From an uncultured Clostridia bacterium (GTDB taxonomy: Bacteria; Bacillota; Clostridia; TANB77; CAG-508): a stretch of 50,744 bases of DNA. Positions 36,575-45,688 of the stretch are shown in pieces (the first letter of the stretch is position 1; each line of letters opens with the position of its first letter). The notes under the pieces were generated by a model that worked only from the letters and a program-made list of their open reading frames with translations, was not told the DNA's origin and ran no database searches. The position numbers and the translations under genes are program-made. The stretch spans positions 1 through 50,744 of the forward strand of contig CANQWF010000003.1 in assembly GCA_947627485.1 (NCBI GenBank), in the 5' to 3' direction.

Positions 36575-37060
36575 TTAACGTTGCAATGGCTTTACCCTTT
36601 TTTGAAGGGCATTGCATCTTTCTGCACGAAGCTTAATTTCTTCACTTGAATGGAATAAGAAATTATTCATGTCATCTTCATATCTCTTCTTCAAATTTTT
36701 TTTGGCATTTTCTGTCTTTCTGGACAATCGCCTGTTTGCACGTACAGTTGATCTTCTTCGATCTGACCTTTTCTTACTTTTTTTGTATAAAGGTTCTATC
36801 ATCTCGGGCTCATCTTCTTCATAAGATTCTGACTCCTCAGCATCAAAATCATAACCACTGTTTTTTGCATAATATTCTTCCCAAGCGCGGTCAATTTCTT
36901 TTTTTATTCTAGCCGCTTCTTCTTGTTCCTGCCGTTCTCTTTCTTTCCACATCTCATTAATTTGAGCTTGTATGATTTTGGATTCATAATCCTCACTGTA
37001 ATAGCTGTTTATAGCTATTTTTGTTTGTTCGTGAAATCTGCTCCGTTTAATGTGTCTCAT
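36575..37060 (-). CDS. Charged protein of unknown function with two triplet-read CGG codons
   Basis: 161 residues, very basic and acidic. MRHIKRSRFHEQTKIAINSY, a helical stretch of Lys, Arg, Glu and Gln (EMWKERERQEQEEAARIKKE), an acidic patch (DFDAEESESYEEDEPE), and a basic RRRSTVRANRRLS region. AAAGGAG ribosome site. CGG occurs at codon 6 (AAA CGG AGC) and again in ERERQEQ (GAA CGG CAG). Skipping either C leads to early stops. Codons such as CGC, CGA, AGG and GCG are more frequent than in neighbours. It looks like a recently acquired, perhaps phage or mobile-element gene. It is the second exception to the recoding rule. Confidence 0.6.
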   Translation of the reverse strand: MRHIKRSRFHEQTKIAINSYYSEDYESKIIQAQINEMWKERERQEQEEAARIKKEIDRAWEEYYAKNSGYDFDAEESESYEEDEPEMIEPLYKKSKKRSDRRRSTVRANRRLSRKTENAKKNLKKRYEDDMNNFLFHSSEEIKLRAERCNALQKRVKPLQR

Positions 37061-37144
37061 AAGTCTCTTCTCCTTTAATAATAAACTCTAGCTACGCTAG
37101 GTATTTTTATTATAGCACTTTTATGTCGATTTAACAACATATTT

Positions 37145-37459
37145 CTACAAATTATGCAATTTCTTATTTTGTTTACATTTATTTATTATTTTTATAATTA
37201 AATAAACTATTCCATATACAATCCAAATACCACCTACTATTAAAACACTATACATTATTATAATAATAGCCATTAATCCTGCACCTACTTGTGCAAAAGC
37301 ATCTACAAAAGCAGTCATATCTGTTCCGTCTACATATTGTTTTTCAGTAGGCATACCAGCATTTATAAGTTGATTTTTTGTCCCTATTGCTGAGATAATT
37401 CCAAAAATAATTATTAATATTGATATAATTATTAATATTTTTAATATAATTTTGTTCAT
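37145..37459 (-). CDS. Small two-helix membrane protein
   Basis: 104 residues. A hydrophobic helix at 5-27, a polar loop (TEKQYVDGTDMTAFVDAFAQ), a second long hydrophobic region (about 58-92) and a basic tail. Predicted membrane protein; no family recognised. Directly downstream of pgi, 22 bases away, possibly co-transcribed. Confidence 0.65.
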   Translation of the reverse strand: MNKIILKILIIISILIIIFGIISAIGTKNQLINAGMPTEKQYVDGTDMTAFVDAFAQVGAGLMAIIIIMYSVLIVGGIWIVYGIVYLIIKIINKCKQNKKLHNL

Positions 37460-37481
37460 TTTTTATCCTTATATATTAAAT

Positions 37482-38798
37482 TTATTTTTTATCATAACCT
37501 GGTTTTCCAAGTAATCTAAACATATTTGTTTTGTATGCTTCTACACCTGGCTGATTAAAAGGATCAACTCCCAAAATATTTCCAGATATGCTACAAGCAA
37601 GTTCAAAGAAGTATATTAGTTCTCCAATTGTTTCTTCGTTTAATTCTTCTATATTTATAATTATATTTGGAACTCCTCCTTCTACATGTGCTTCAACTGT
37701 TCCTTGCATTGCTTTTTTATTTACATAGTCCATTGTTTTATTTGCTATAAAATTAAGTCCATCAATATTGTCTTCATCTCTTTTTATTTTTATATCTGTT
37801 TTTGATTTTCCTACATTTATTACTGTTTCAAAAAGATTTCTTCTTCCATCTTGTATATACTGTCCCATTGAATGTAAGTCTGTACTTAAATCTACACCTG
37901 CTGGGAATATTCCTTTTTGATCTTTTCCTTCACTTTCTCCAAATAACTGTTTCCACCATTCTGTTAAATAATGTAGTTTTGGTTCATAATTTGCTAATAT
38001 TTCTATATTTTTATCTTTTTTATATAATATATTTCTTGCTACTGCATATTTATAACATTGATTATATCTTATACTGTTATCAGAATAGTTAAATTGTGCA
38101 TTTTTTGCACCTTCCATTATCTTATCAATATCTATTCCTGCTACTGCAATTGGAAGAAGTCCTACCGGTGTTAAAACCGAATATCTTCCACCTACATTGT
38201 CTGGTATTACAAATGTTTCATAATCTTCTTCTTTTGCAAGCTGTTTTAAAGCTCCTTTTTTCTTATCTGTAGTTACATATATTCGCTTGCTAGCTTCATC
38301 TGCTCCATATTTACTTTCTAAAAACTCTCTAAATATTCTAAAAGCTATTGCAGGTTCTGTTGTTGTTCCTGATTTTGATATAACATTTATTGATATATCT
38401 TTATCACCTATACAATCTATTAGTTCATTTATATAATTGGGACTAATACTATTTCCTACAAAAAATATCTGTGGTGATTTGCGAATATTTTTTGGAAGCA
38501 TATTTGCAAAATTGCTAGTTAAACTTTCAATAACAGCTCTTGCTCCTAAATATGAGCCTCCAATACCTATTACTACAAAAACTTCTGAATCTTTTCTTAT
38601 TTTATTTGCAACTTTTTTTATTCTAGCAAATTCCTTTCTATCATAACTACTTGGCAATTTAAGCCATCCTACAAATTCATTTTTATCTTTTGCTTTTTTG
38701 TTTAGATCATCATATATTTCGTTGACTCTTCCTTCATATTCAGCAATTTCTTTTTCCGTTATTCCACTATAACTTAAATCTAATCTTACATTTGGCAT
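37482..38798 (-). CDS. pgi: Glucose-6-phosphate isomerase
   Basis: 438 residues. Converts glucose 6-phosphate to fructose 6-phosphate in glycolysis. [38 protein letters not shown] (sugar-phosphate binding), [14 protein letters not shown] and QPGVEAYK near the C-terminus are family motifs. I chose ATG 38798 with GGGAG upstream; the in-frame GTG at 38807 overlaps that site. CGG triplets inside are out of frame (TAT TCG GTT, ACA CCG GTA). Confidence 0.95.
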   Translation of the reverse strand: MPNVRLDLSYSGITEKEIAEYEGRVNEIYDDLNKKAKDKNEFVGWLKLPSSYDRKEFARIKKVANKIRKDSEVFVVIGIGGSYLGARAVIESLTSNFANMLPKNIRKSPQIFFVGNSISPNYINELIDCIGDKDISINVISKSGTTTEPAIAFRIFREFLESKYGADEASKRIYVTTDKKKGALKQLAKEEDYETFVIPDNVGGRYSVLTPVGLLPIAVAGIDIDKIMEGAKNAQFNYSDNSIRYNQCYKYAVARNILYKKDKNIEILANYEPKLHYLTEWWKQLFGESEGKDQKGIFPAGVDLSTDLHSMGQYIQDGRRNLFETVINVGKSKTDIKIKRDEDNIDGLNFIANKTMDYVNKKAMQGTVEAHVEGGVPNIIINIEELNEETIGELIYFFELACSISGNILGVDPFNQPGVEAYKTNMFRLLGKPGYDKK

Positions 38799-38957
38799 AG
38801 CATACACTCCCTTTACTAAATATATAGCCCAAACTATATATTTAAATTATCTTATGTTTTATTTATTATATACTATCACAATAAATAAAATTTAGAAATA
38901 GTTTTAGAAATTATTTTTTATATATTTAATATTAAAATATTTTTATTTATAAATGTT

Positions 38958-38989
38958 AAAATAGAGTATCTTATTAATACTCTATTTTA
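38958..38989 (-). terminator. Terminator of tRNA-Glu
   Basis: AAAATAGAGTAT / ATACTCTATTTT stem with T-rich tail, about 35 bases after the CCA end. The rest of 38808-39023 shows no gene. Confidence 0.7.
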
Positions 38990-39023
38990 TTATAAAAATT
39001 ATAACTTATACTTATAAATATTT

Positions 39024-39098
39024 TGGTGACCCGTACGGGAATCGAACCCATGATTCAGCCTTGAGAGGGCTGCGTCTTAACCGCTTGACCAACGGGCC
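39024..39098 (-). tRNA. tRNA-Glu (CTC)
   Basis: GGCCCGT / ACGGGTC acceptor, CCA encoded. Anticodon stem CAGCC/GGCTG with loop CTCTCAA gives anticodon CTC, reading GAG. GGTTCGATTCC T-arm present. 75 bases. Confidence 0.93.
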
Positions 39099-39165
39099 AT
39101 GTAAATATATTTATAACATTGTTTGTATATGTTTGTCAATAGTGATTTTTGCATATTGGTTAAAA

Positions 39166-39280
39166 TATAAATTGTGGTTTGTGTTTGGGGAATTCTAGGG
39201 ACTGTCCCTAAAAATCACCAATTTTGGGGATTTTTGGGACTGTCCTGAATTCACCGAACATGAAACAAACAACAATTTAT
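39166..39280. repeat. Miniature inverted-repeat element, copy 3
   Basis: Same element as 20019-20128 in the opposite orientation: TATAAATTGTGGTTTGT ... ACAAACAACAATTTAT, core GGGACTGTCCC, AATCACCAATTTTGGGGATT, GGGACTGTCC. It abuts the recN stop codon. Confidence 0.82.
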
Positions 39281-40896
39281 CAATATGTTTTACTAATTAA
39301 TTCTTTTGCATATTGCATTGAAACTTTTGTGATTTCTCCACTTGCAATTCTTGCAATTTCTTCAACCAATTTATTATCTTTTAACAAATATACATTAGTT
39401 TTTGTTTTTCCATTAGTTACTTCTTTGTTTATATAATAATTGTTATCACCTTTTGCTGCTATTGTTGCTAAATGTGTTACACATATTATTTGATGAGTTT
39501 TTGCTATTTCTTTCATTTTTTCTGCAACTTTACTACCTGCTATTCCACTTATTCCTGTGTCTATTTCGTCAAATACTAGAGTTTCTACTTCATCAACATC
39601 TGCAAGTACCTTTTTTATGGCTAGCATTATTCTTGACATCTCACCACCTGATGCAATTTTTGTAAGTGGTTTAAATTCTTCTCCAATATTAGTCATTATT
39701 AAAAATTCTATTTTCTCTTGCCCATTTTCTGTAAATTCGTATGTTTCATTATAATCAATATTTACTTTAAATTTAGTGTTTTTCATTTCTAAATCAATTA
39801 AATCTTTTTCAATTTCTTTTGCTAATATGTTACTTACTTTTTCTCTAATTTGATGCATTTGTTTGCATATATCTATCATTTCGCTTTGTAGCTTTTGTAA
39901 ATCTGCTTTTAACTTATTTGTATATTCTTCTAAGTTTTCTATTTCATAAATTTCTTTTTCTACTTCTTCTTTATATTTTAAAATTTCTTCGATATCATTT
40001 CCATATTTTCTTTTCATTGAAGATATAAGATTAAGTCTTGATTCTACTTCTTCGATTTCTCTATCATCAAAGTATATATCTTCTGAATAGCTTGATAAAC
40101 TTCTTCCAATGTCTTCTAAATCATAGTATATGCTTCTTACTTTTTCTGCTATATCTTTATATTGACAATTTATATCTTCTATTTTTTCCAATGCTTTTAT
40201 AGCAGATGTAATAGAATCAGTAGATATATTTAATATTTCATTTTCTGCTATGCTTAAGTTTTTAGAAAGTTTTTCTGCATTTAATATTTTTTTCTTTTTT
40301 TCTTCTAATTTTTCTTCTTCTCCTTTTGTTAAACTAGCTTCTTCAATTTCTTTTGATTGATATCTTAGCAAATCTAATTTTCTTTGCTTTTCTTTATCAT
40401 CTCCATAGTTTTTTAAAATTTCATCTTTTAATCTTTTATATTTATTATATTTTTCTAAATAATCTAATTTTAATTTTTTTAAATTACTTCCAGCATATTT
40501 ATCCAAAAGTTTTATATGTACATTAGAATTTAATAAGGACTGGTTGTCATGTTGTCCATGGATGTCTAATATTTTAGCCATAAAATTTTTGAGTTCTGCA
40601 ACTGTAACCATTCTTCCATTTATCTTGCATAGATTTTTTCCATTTATATTTATTTCTCTTGATAATATAATATCTTCATTATTATTATTTGATACACTCA
40701 TTTCAACAAATGAATAATTTTCACCTTTTCTAATCATATCTTTTGAAAATCTACCACCTGCTAGTATTTCTAATGAGTCTATTATAAGGGTTTTACCTGC
40801 TCCTGTTTCTCCTGTTAAAACATTAAAACCACTATTTAAATCTATACTTATCTCATCTATAATTCCAATATTTTTTATATGTAATGTGTTTATCAT
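39280..40896 (-). CDS. recN: DNA repair protein RecN
   Basis: 538 residues, SMC-like ATPase of double-strand break repair. Walker A GETGAGKTLIIDSLEILAGG (about 30-49), a long coiled coil (about 150-360), signature KIASGGEMSRIMLAIK, Walker B TLVFDEIDTGISG. GAGGTGATAAT ribosome site before the ATG at 40896. In many Clostridia recN is next to spoIVB; here the two are far apart. No in-frame CGG. Confidence 0.95.
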   Translation of the reverse strand: MINTLHIKNIGIIDEISIDLNSGFNVLTGETGAGKTLIIDSLEILAGGRFSKDMIRKGENYSFVEMSVSNNNNEDIILSREININGKNLCKINGRMVTVAELKNFMAKILDIHGQHDNQSLLNSNVHIKLLDKYAGSNLKKLKLDYLEKYNKYKRLKDEILKNYGDDKEKQRKLDLLRYQSKEIEEASLTKGEEEKLEEKKKKILNAEKLSKNLSIAENEILNISTDSITSAIKALEKIEDINCQYKDIAEKVRSIYYDLEDIGRSLSSYSEDIYFDDREIEEVESRLNLISSMKRKYGNDIEEILKYKEEVEKEIYEIENLEEYTNKLKADLQKLQSEMIDICKQMHQIREKVSNILAKEIEKDLIDLEMKNTKFKVNIDYNETYEFTENGQEKIEFLIMTNIGEEFKPLTKIASGGEMSRIMLAIKKVLADVDEVETLVFDEIDTGISGIAGSKVAEKMKEIAKTHQIICVTHLATIAAKGDNNYYINKEVTNGKTKTNVYLLKDNKLVEEIARIASGEITKVSMQYAKELISKTY

Positions 40897-40967
40897 ATTA
40901 TCACCTCATTATTTATGATGATATAATATAACAAACATTTGTTTTTGTCAATATACAATTTAAAAAT

Positions 40968-41342
40968 TTATATACATTTATTTAATATTTCTTCTAACCT
41001 TTCTTTTTGATCAGTCAAATATAAATATCCTATTAAACCTTCAAATGCTGTTGCATACATATAGTCTGCTGGATTTGCATTTTTTGGCAAGTGATGGTTT
41101 TCTGTATTTCTTGTTCTTCTTACTATTTCCTTTTCTTTATCTGTAAGAATCTCTTGCAATTCTTCTAGTTTTTCAGCTTGTGCCTTTGCTTTTACATATT
41201 TAATTGCTTCTATATGTAATTTATGTGGCTTTAATTTTGTTGTTTCTACTAGATGCGTACGAATAAATACTTCATATACACTATCTCCCACATATGCCCA
41301 TGTAAGTGGGGACATTAAATTTACTTCTGTTTCATTTTTCAT
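40968..41342 (-). CDS. mrnC: Mini-ribonuclease 3
   Basis: 124 residues, RNase III catalytic domain without dsRNA-binding domain; matures 23S rRNA ends. LTWAYVGDSVYEVFIRTHLV carries the acidic catalytic residues and PADYMYATAFEGLIGYLYLT the second site. Its start overlaps the end of rbgA by 11 bases, suggesting translational coupling. Confidence 0.92.
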   Translation of the reverse strand: MKNETEVNLMSPLTWAYVGDSVYEVFIRTHLVETTKLKPHKLHIEAIKYVKAKAQAEKLEELQEILTDKEKEIVRRTRNTENHHLPKNANPADYMYATAFEGLIGYLYLTDQKERLEEILNKCI

Positions 41343-42219
41343 ATACTTTCTCCAATGTTATTCTTCCTAATTTTCCGCTTCTAAAATCATTTAATATTAT
41401 AGCTGCTGTTTTTGATTCGTCAATATTTCCCCCTGATACTATTGCTCCTCTTTTCCTGCCTATTGAGTTCATAATATTATATATTTTTTCATTTTCATCT
41501 TCTAAATTAATATCTTCATCTGTTAATTTATATCTTTCAAATAAATTTGATTTATAATTATTATATAGATAAATCAATAAATTAAATGCGATTTCTTCAG
41601 TTTGTAATATCTCATCTTTTATAGACCCAGTATATGATAGATTTAATGCAACATTTTCATCTTCAAACTTAGGCCAAAGTACACCTGGTGTATCTAATAG
41701 TTCTATATTATTTGAAATTCTTACCCATTGTTTTTGTTTAGTAACACCTGGCCTATTCCCTACAACTGTAGTTTTTTTATTACATAATCTATTTATAAAT
41801 GATGACTTTCCTACATTTGGTATTCCAAGTATCATTACTCTAATGTTCTTTTTTATTCTACCTTTAGATGCTGCTTTTTGCATATCTTCTTCCATTATAT
41901 TTTCTATCTGCTTTAATGTTTCTTTTATACCTTTTCCTAAATTACTATCAGCTATAATTGCCTTAATTCCATTCTTTTTATAATATTCTACCCATCTATT
42001 TGTTTCTTTTTCTTCTGCTAAATCACTTTTATTTAATATCACTATTCTCTTTTTGTTTGCAATTATTTTTTGCATATCAGGATTTTTGCTTGATATAGGA
42101 ATTCTTGCATCTAATATTTCTATAACTACATCTATTAATTTTATATCTTCAATTATTTGCTTTTTTGTTTTAAGCATGTGACCTGGGTACCAGTTGATAT
42201 TGATTTTACTATTCTCCAT
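41332..42219 (-). CDS. rbgA: Ribosome biogenesis GTPase A (YlqF/RbgA)
   Basis: 295 residues. Circularly permuted GTPase needed for late assembly of the 50S subunit. NKSDLAEEKE (G4) comes before GIPNVGKSSFINRL (G1) and DTPGVLWPKF (G3), the permuted order. WYPGHMLKTKKQI at the N-terminus is typical. Paired with mrnC, which also acts on the 50S subunit. GAAAGGTGA ribosome site. Confidence 0.95.
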   Translation of the reverse strand: MENSKININWYPGHMLKTKKQIIEDIKLIDVVIEILDARIPISSKNPDMQKIIANKKRIVILNKSDLAEEKETNRWVEYYKKNGIKAIIADSNLGKGIKETLKQIENIMEEDMQKAASKGRIKKNIRVMILGIPNVGKSSFINRLCNKKTTVVGNRPGVTKQKQWVRISNNIELLDTPGVLWPKFEDENVALNLSYTGSIKDEILQTEEIAFNLLIYLYNNYKSNLFERYKLTDEDINLEDENEKIYNIMNSIGRKRGAIVSGGNIDESKTAAIILNDFRSGKLGRITLEKVYEK

Positions 42220-42236
42220 TTTTTCACCTTTCTTTA

Positions 42237-42638
42237 TTAATCCATTGAAAACATATATATAAATTCTTGTATTGAATATATTTTTTCATTATTTGGCAAT
42301 TTTACATATGAATATGCATTATTTTCTTCGGCAATTTTAAAAATTTCATCAGTCCAGCTTACTATTCCTTTACTTGTTATTTCTGAATTTGATTCTGAAC
42401 TACCCCAATATTTAGTAGTATTAATTGTATTTATATATTTAAATCCATAATTAGCTTGTCCATTATCAATTTTATATACATAAGTAGAATATGTAACTTC
42501 TCCAGCTCCCCCATTAAATACTGCTATATAATCATCTGGAATTTCTGTATCATTATTTTTAATAATAATTATACCTATAGTTCCTATTAAAATTACTACT
42601 ATTATTATAATTAAAGATATTATTACTTTTTTATTCAT
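42237..42638 (-). CDS. Membrane-anchored protein of unknown function
   Basis: 133 residues. MNKKVIISLIIIIVVILIGT is one membrane helix. The rest is a soluble extracytoplasmic domain (FNGGAGEVTYSTYVYKIDNG). No family recognised. Upstream of rbgA with 17 bases between, so possibly in the same transcript. Confidence 0.65.
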   Translation of the reverse strand: MNKKVIISLIIIIVVILIGTIGIIIIKNNDTEIPDDYIAVFNGGAGEVTYSTYVYKIDNGQANYGFKYINTINTTKYWGSSESNSEITSKGIVSWTDEIFKIAEENNAYSYVKLPNNEKIYSIQEFIYMFSMD

Positions 42639-42649
42639 ACAACATCATC

Positions 42650-43120
42650 TCAAAACTTATATTGATTTCTATCTGCTCTATCGTCAAATTTTCTATCATA
42701 TTCTTTATTTTTATAAAACCAATCTGTTTTTTTGTCTCTTGCTGCTCCTGTTCTATCTTTATTTAAGAATATGTCTAATACTGTTAAGAGTGGTATTATT
42801 ACTCCAATAAATGATACAAATAATGATAAATAATCTGATATAACTGTTTGTCCATTAATTATATTCATTATTCCGTTATAGAAGTCTGTACCAAAATATA
42901 AGCCATAAGCTACAAAATATACCAAAGCCCCTATGATATTTCTTTTTATAATAAATATCATACAAACTAATGTAAGAAATAATAAAATTATTTCTGTAGC
43001 AAAATTTAATGGAACAATTGGAAAATCAATTGCTAATGAATAAGTAAATGCAACTACTATTCTAAGTAACCAAAACATTCCTGCAAACATTGTTATTAAA
43101 TAACTAAATACACCCGTCAT
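42650..43120 (-). CDS. Multi-pass membrane protein of unknown function
   Basis: 156 residues with four hydrophobic segments (about 5-28, 38-58, 65-85, 97-117) and a basic, tyrosine-rich cytosolic tail (WFYKNKEYDRKFDDRADRNQ). No family recognised. GGGGG-type ribosome site. The single-base start context ATG ACG GGT has CGG out of frame. Confidence 0.65.
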   Translation of the reverse strand: MTGVFSYLITMFAGMFWLLRIVVAFTYSLAIDFPIVPLNFATEIILLFLTLVCMIFIIKRNIIGALVYFVAYGLYFGTDFYNGIMNIINGQTVISDYLSLFVSFIGVIIPLLTVLDIFLNKDRTGAARDKKTDWFYKNKEYDRKFDDRADRNQYKF

Positions 43121-43172
43121 TTGTAAACCCCCTAATTTTTAATTTTATATATAAATTGTATCACAATTTTTT

Positions 43173-44048
43173 TTAAATTACTACGTCCCTTTTTAATAAT
43201 TTGTTTTCTATAATTCCTAAACCTATAAATTCATTGTTATTATATATTCTATATACTCCATTTTCCAACTCATAACTTAGCTGTACTCCATTTAAAAATA
43301 ATTCTAATTTTCTATTATTTAAATCTAGTTTCATCTTATTTATGAATATTTCTTCTATAGATATAATTTTTTGTTCTATATTTGCATCTTCTAATTTATC
43401 TAATGTAATTGAATTTTCAATCTTAAACCTATCGACTTTTGTTCTTTTAAGTTCTTTCATATATCCTACTGTTCCTAATCTTTCTGCTATATCTTCACAT
43501 AATGTTCTTATATATGTGCCTTTTGAACATGCTACATCAATTGTTATCTCACAATTATTATATTCTTTAAGTTTTATATTATATATTTCTATTTCTCTTG
43601 GCTTTATATCTATCTGTTTTCCTTCTCTTGCATATTCATAAAGTTTCTTTCCATTTATCTTTATTGAAGAATAAATAGGTGGTATTTGCTTTTGCTTACC
43701 TATAAAACCTTTAATTACACTTTCTATCTGCTCTTTACTAATATTTTTAATGCTATTATCTTCTTTTATAATTTTACCCTCTGAATCTCCTGTATCTGTT
43801 TTTTTACCTAATTTTATTGTTGTAATATATTCTTTATCGTGTTCTACTAAATATTTTGAGACTTTTGTTGCTGTTCCAATTAAAATTGGTAAAACACCGG
43901 TAGCATTAGGGTCTAACGTACCGGTGTGTCCTACTTTTTTAATATTCAGTTTTTTTCTTATAATATTTACTATATCATGTGATGTGTATTCTTTGGGTTT
44001 ATTTATTATAATTACTCCATTTAAACTACTATTATTGTCAGTTTTCAA
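43173..44048 (-). CDS. truB: tRNA pseudouridine-55 synthase
   Basis: 291 residues. Makes pseudouridine 55 in tRNA. INKPKEYTSHDIVN, KVGHTGTLDPNATGVLPIL (catalytic Asp in GTLDP) and CSKGTYIRTLCEDI are family motifs. Starts with TTG at 44048, preceded by AAAGGAG inside the end of nrnA, an 11-base overlap. Last gene of the translation operon. Confidence 0.95.
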   Translation of the reverse strand: MKTDNNSSLNGVIIINKPKEYTSHDIVNIIRKKLNIKKVGHTGTLDPNATGVLPILIGTATKVSKYLVEHDKEYITTIKLGKKTDTGDSEGKIIKEDNSIKNISKEQIESVIKGFIGKQKQIPPIYSSIKINGKKLYEYAREGKQIDIKPREIEIYNIKLKEYNNCEITIDVACSKGTYIRTLCEDIAERLGTVGYMKELKRTKVDRFKIENSITLDKLEDANIEQKIISIEEIFINKMKLDLNNRKLELFLNGVQLSYELENGVYRIYNNNEFIGLGIIENKLLKRDVVI

Positions 44049-45006
44049 ATCTATTCTCCTTTAAGTATTTCTTACATTCTTCTATTATTTTTGCTTTTGC
44101 TTGTTCAAATGGAAGATTTATATTTCCTCCAGCAGCTCTTATATGTCCGCCTCCGCCAAATATTAGACATATATCTGAAACATTAACATATTCATTAGAA
44201 CGAAGTGAAATTTTATATCCATTATCAGCTTCTCTTAAAAATATTGAAACTTCAACTCCTTCTATATCTCTTCCTATTTCTACTATTCCATCGTGATCAT
44301 TATTTCCTGCTCCAACTTTTTCTTCGTCTTCTTTAGTTATATATGTAAATGTTAATTTTCCATCTTCTAAAAATTCTAATCTATTTATAGCTATTTGCAT
44401 AAGTTTAAATCTTGTTTTGGATATTACTTGTAACACTTTTTTATATACATCAGAAACATTTACTCCTCTATTTAAAAGTTCTGCAACAAATTCAAAAGTT
44501 TCTGCTGTTACTCCTTTGTATTTGAACCCACCTGTGTCTGTAATTATTCCTGTAAGAAGACAAGTTCCAATTTCTTTGTTAATAATTATACCTAATGCTT
44601 CTAAAACAATAATTAGTATCTGGCTACATGCTGGTGCTGTAGGATTAACAAAGTTATAATCTGCAAACATTGTATTAGAACTATGATGGTCTATTGATAT
44701 TTTTGTATTTGCATCTTCAAAATATGTAGCAAATCCATTTAATCTTTTTATATCACCTGAGTCTAATGCTATAGCTAAATCATATCTTTCATTTCTTCCT
44801 TCTTTTTTTATCTCATCACTATGTGGTAAAAATTCAAATGTTTTAGAATATTCTGGAATAATTACATCTACATCTTTACCTAATTGTTTAAGTCCAATAT
44901 ATAAAGCAAGACTACTTCCAATTGCATCTCCATCTGGCATTTCATGTGTAAGTATTACAATGTTTTTAGCCTTATCTATTTCATCTATAATATTATCTAA
45001 AGTCAT
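44038..45006 (-). CDS. nrnA: Oligoribonuclease / PAP phosphatase NrnA (DHH family)
   Basis: 322 residues. Degrades nano-RNA and pAp. DHH-family motifs: MPDGDAIGSSLALY, ALDSGD, SIDHHSSN (the DHH), GIITDTGGF, and the DHHA1 motif GGGGHIRAAGG at the C-terminus. Usual neighbour of rbfA and truB in Bacillota. GGC GGA GGC GGA in its C-terminus has CGG out of frame and is read normally. Confidence 0.93.
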   Translation of the reverse strand: MTLDNIIDEIDKAKNIVILTHEMPDGDAIGSSLALYIGLKQLGKDVDVIIPEYSKTFEFLPHSDEIKKEGRNERYDLAIALDSGDIKRLNGFATYFEDANTKISIDHHSSNTMFADYNFVNPTAPACSQILIIVLEALGIIINKEIGTCLLTGIITDTGGFKYKGVTAETFEFVAELLNRGVNVSDVYKKVLQVISKTRFKLMQIAINRLEFLEDGKLTFTYITKEDEEKVGAGNNDHDGIVEIGRDIEGVEVSIFLREADNGYKISLRSNEYVNVSDICLIFGGGGHIRAAGGNINLPFEQAKAKIIEECKKYLKENRFEN

Positions 45007-45044
45007 ATTACTCTCCTTTTCTAATGTATAAGTTTTCTATGTTT

Positions 45045-45423
45045 CTACCCTTTATCTTCTGGCTTAATGTCCTTCATTATATCTTTTAATATTGTATCTA
45101 TTTTTTCCCCATATTGCATTGAATCATCTAATTCAAATACTAATTCGGGTGTCACTCTTAAATTTATTTTTTCTGCAATTCTACTTCTAATAAATCCAGA
45201 AGAAGATTTTAGTCCTGCTAAAGTTTGTTTAATATTTTTAGAATTAAGCATACTCACATAAACTCTAGCATATCTTAAATCTGGAGAAATTTTTACAGAA
45301 GTTACACTTATTATTCCTGTTACATTTGAATTAGTAACTTCATAATTAATTATATTGCTTATTTCTCTTTTTAATTCTTCATTTATTCTACCGAAGACGA
45401 TTACTTCCACCTTGTCTTTTCAT
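45045..45423 (-). CDS. rbfA: Ribosome-binding factor A, CGG +1 shift at codon 11
   Basis: 125 residues after correction. Binds the 30S subunit during maturation. The body NEELKREISNII...SPDLRYARVYVSML is RbfA. The frame open at its 5' end would start at a GTG (45410) with no ribosome site and an odd MEVIVFGRINEE. Instead the ATG at 45423 has GGGAG at ideal spacing and reads MKRQGGSNRL, then CTT CGG T (45391-45393). Skipping the C gives MKRQGGSNRLGRINEELKRE, the normal clostridial-type N-terminus (SNRxGRINEE). Triplet reading stops at TAG after 11 codons. Total 379 bases is 126 codons plus one. Confidence 0.9.
45391..45393 (-). other. CGG +1 recoding site hidden in the rbfA 5' end
   Basis: CTT CGG T directly followed by AGA. 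Triplet reading gives LR and TAG. Skipping the C gives LGRINEE. Gene finders would hide this by choosing a downstream-frame GTG start. Confidence 0.88.
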
Positions 45424-45439
45424 TTTATCTCCCTTCATG

Positions 45440-45680
45440 TTTTCTTAAAGCGAAGCAAATTAGGTAATTACTACTTTTTCTTTAGAAACTAATCAAAAAC
45501 GAGTATTGCTAGGCAAATTGAAGTAAAAAACCGGAGGTGTGCGTTTGCACAATCTGTATTATAAAGCGAAGCAAATTAGGTATATTGCTAGGAAAACAAA
45601 TAAAAATTTTTGAAACTATACGCTGTATGTTGAAAAAATTTTTATACAGTTTGTAAGCCACAAGATGCCTGATTTCATTC
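45440..45680. repeat. Repeat-rich spacer between infB and rbfA
   Basis: TAAAGCGAAGCAAATTAGGTA occurs near 45446-45466 and again with one change near 45562-45582. ATTGCTAGG occurs twice. TATACGCTGTATG and AAAATTTTT palindromes are present, and TCATTCGCTTTA closes the stretch. No gene. The spacer splits infB from rbfA, which are usually adjacent. Confidence 0.6.
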
Positions 45681-45688
45681 GCTTTACC

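Noticed and set aside
45045..45410. GTG start of rbfA at 45410
   Set aside because: No ribosome site and an N-terminus unlike RbfA; the ATG at 45423 with the CGG shift fits better.
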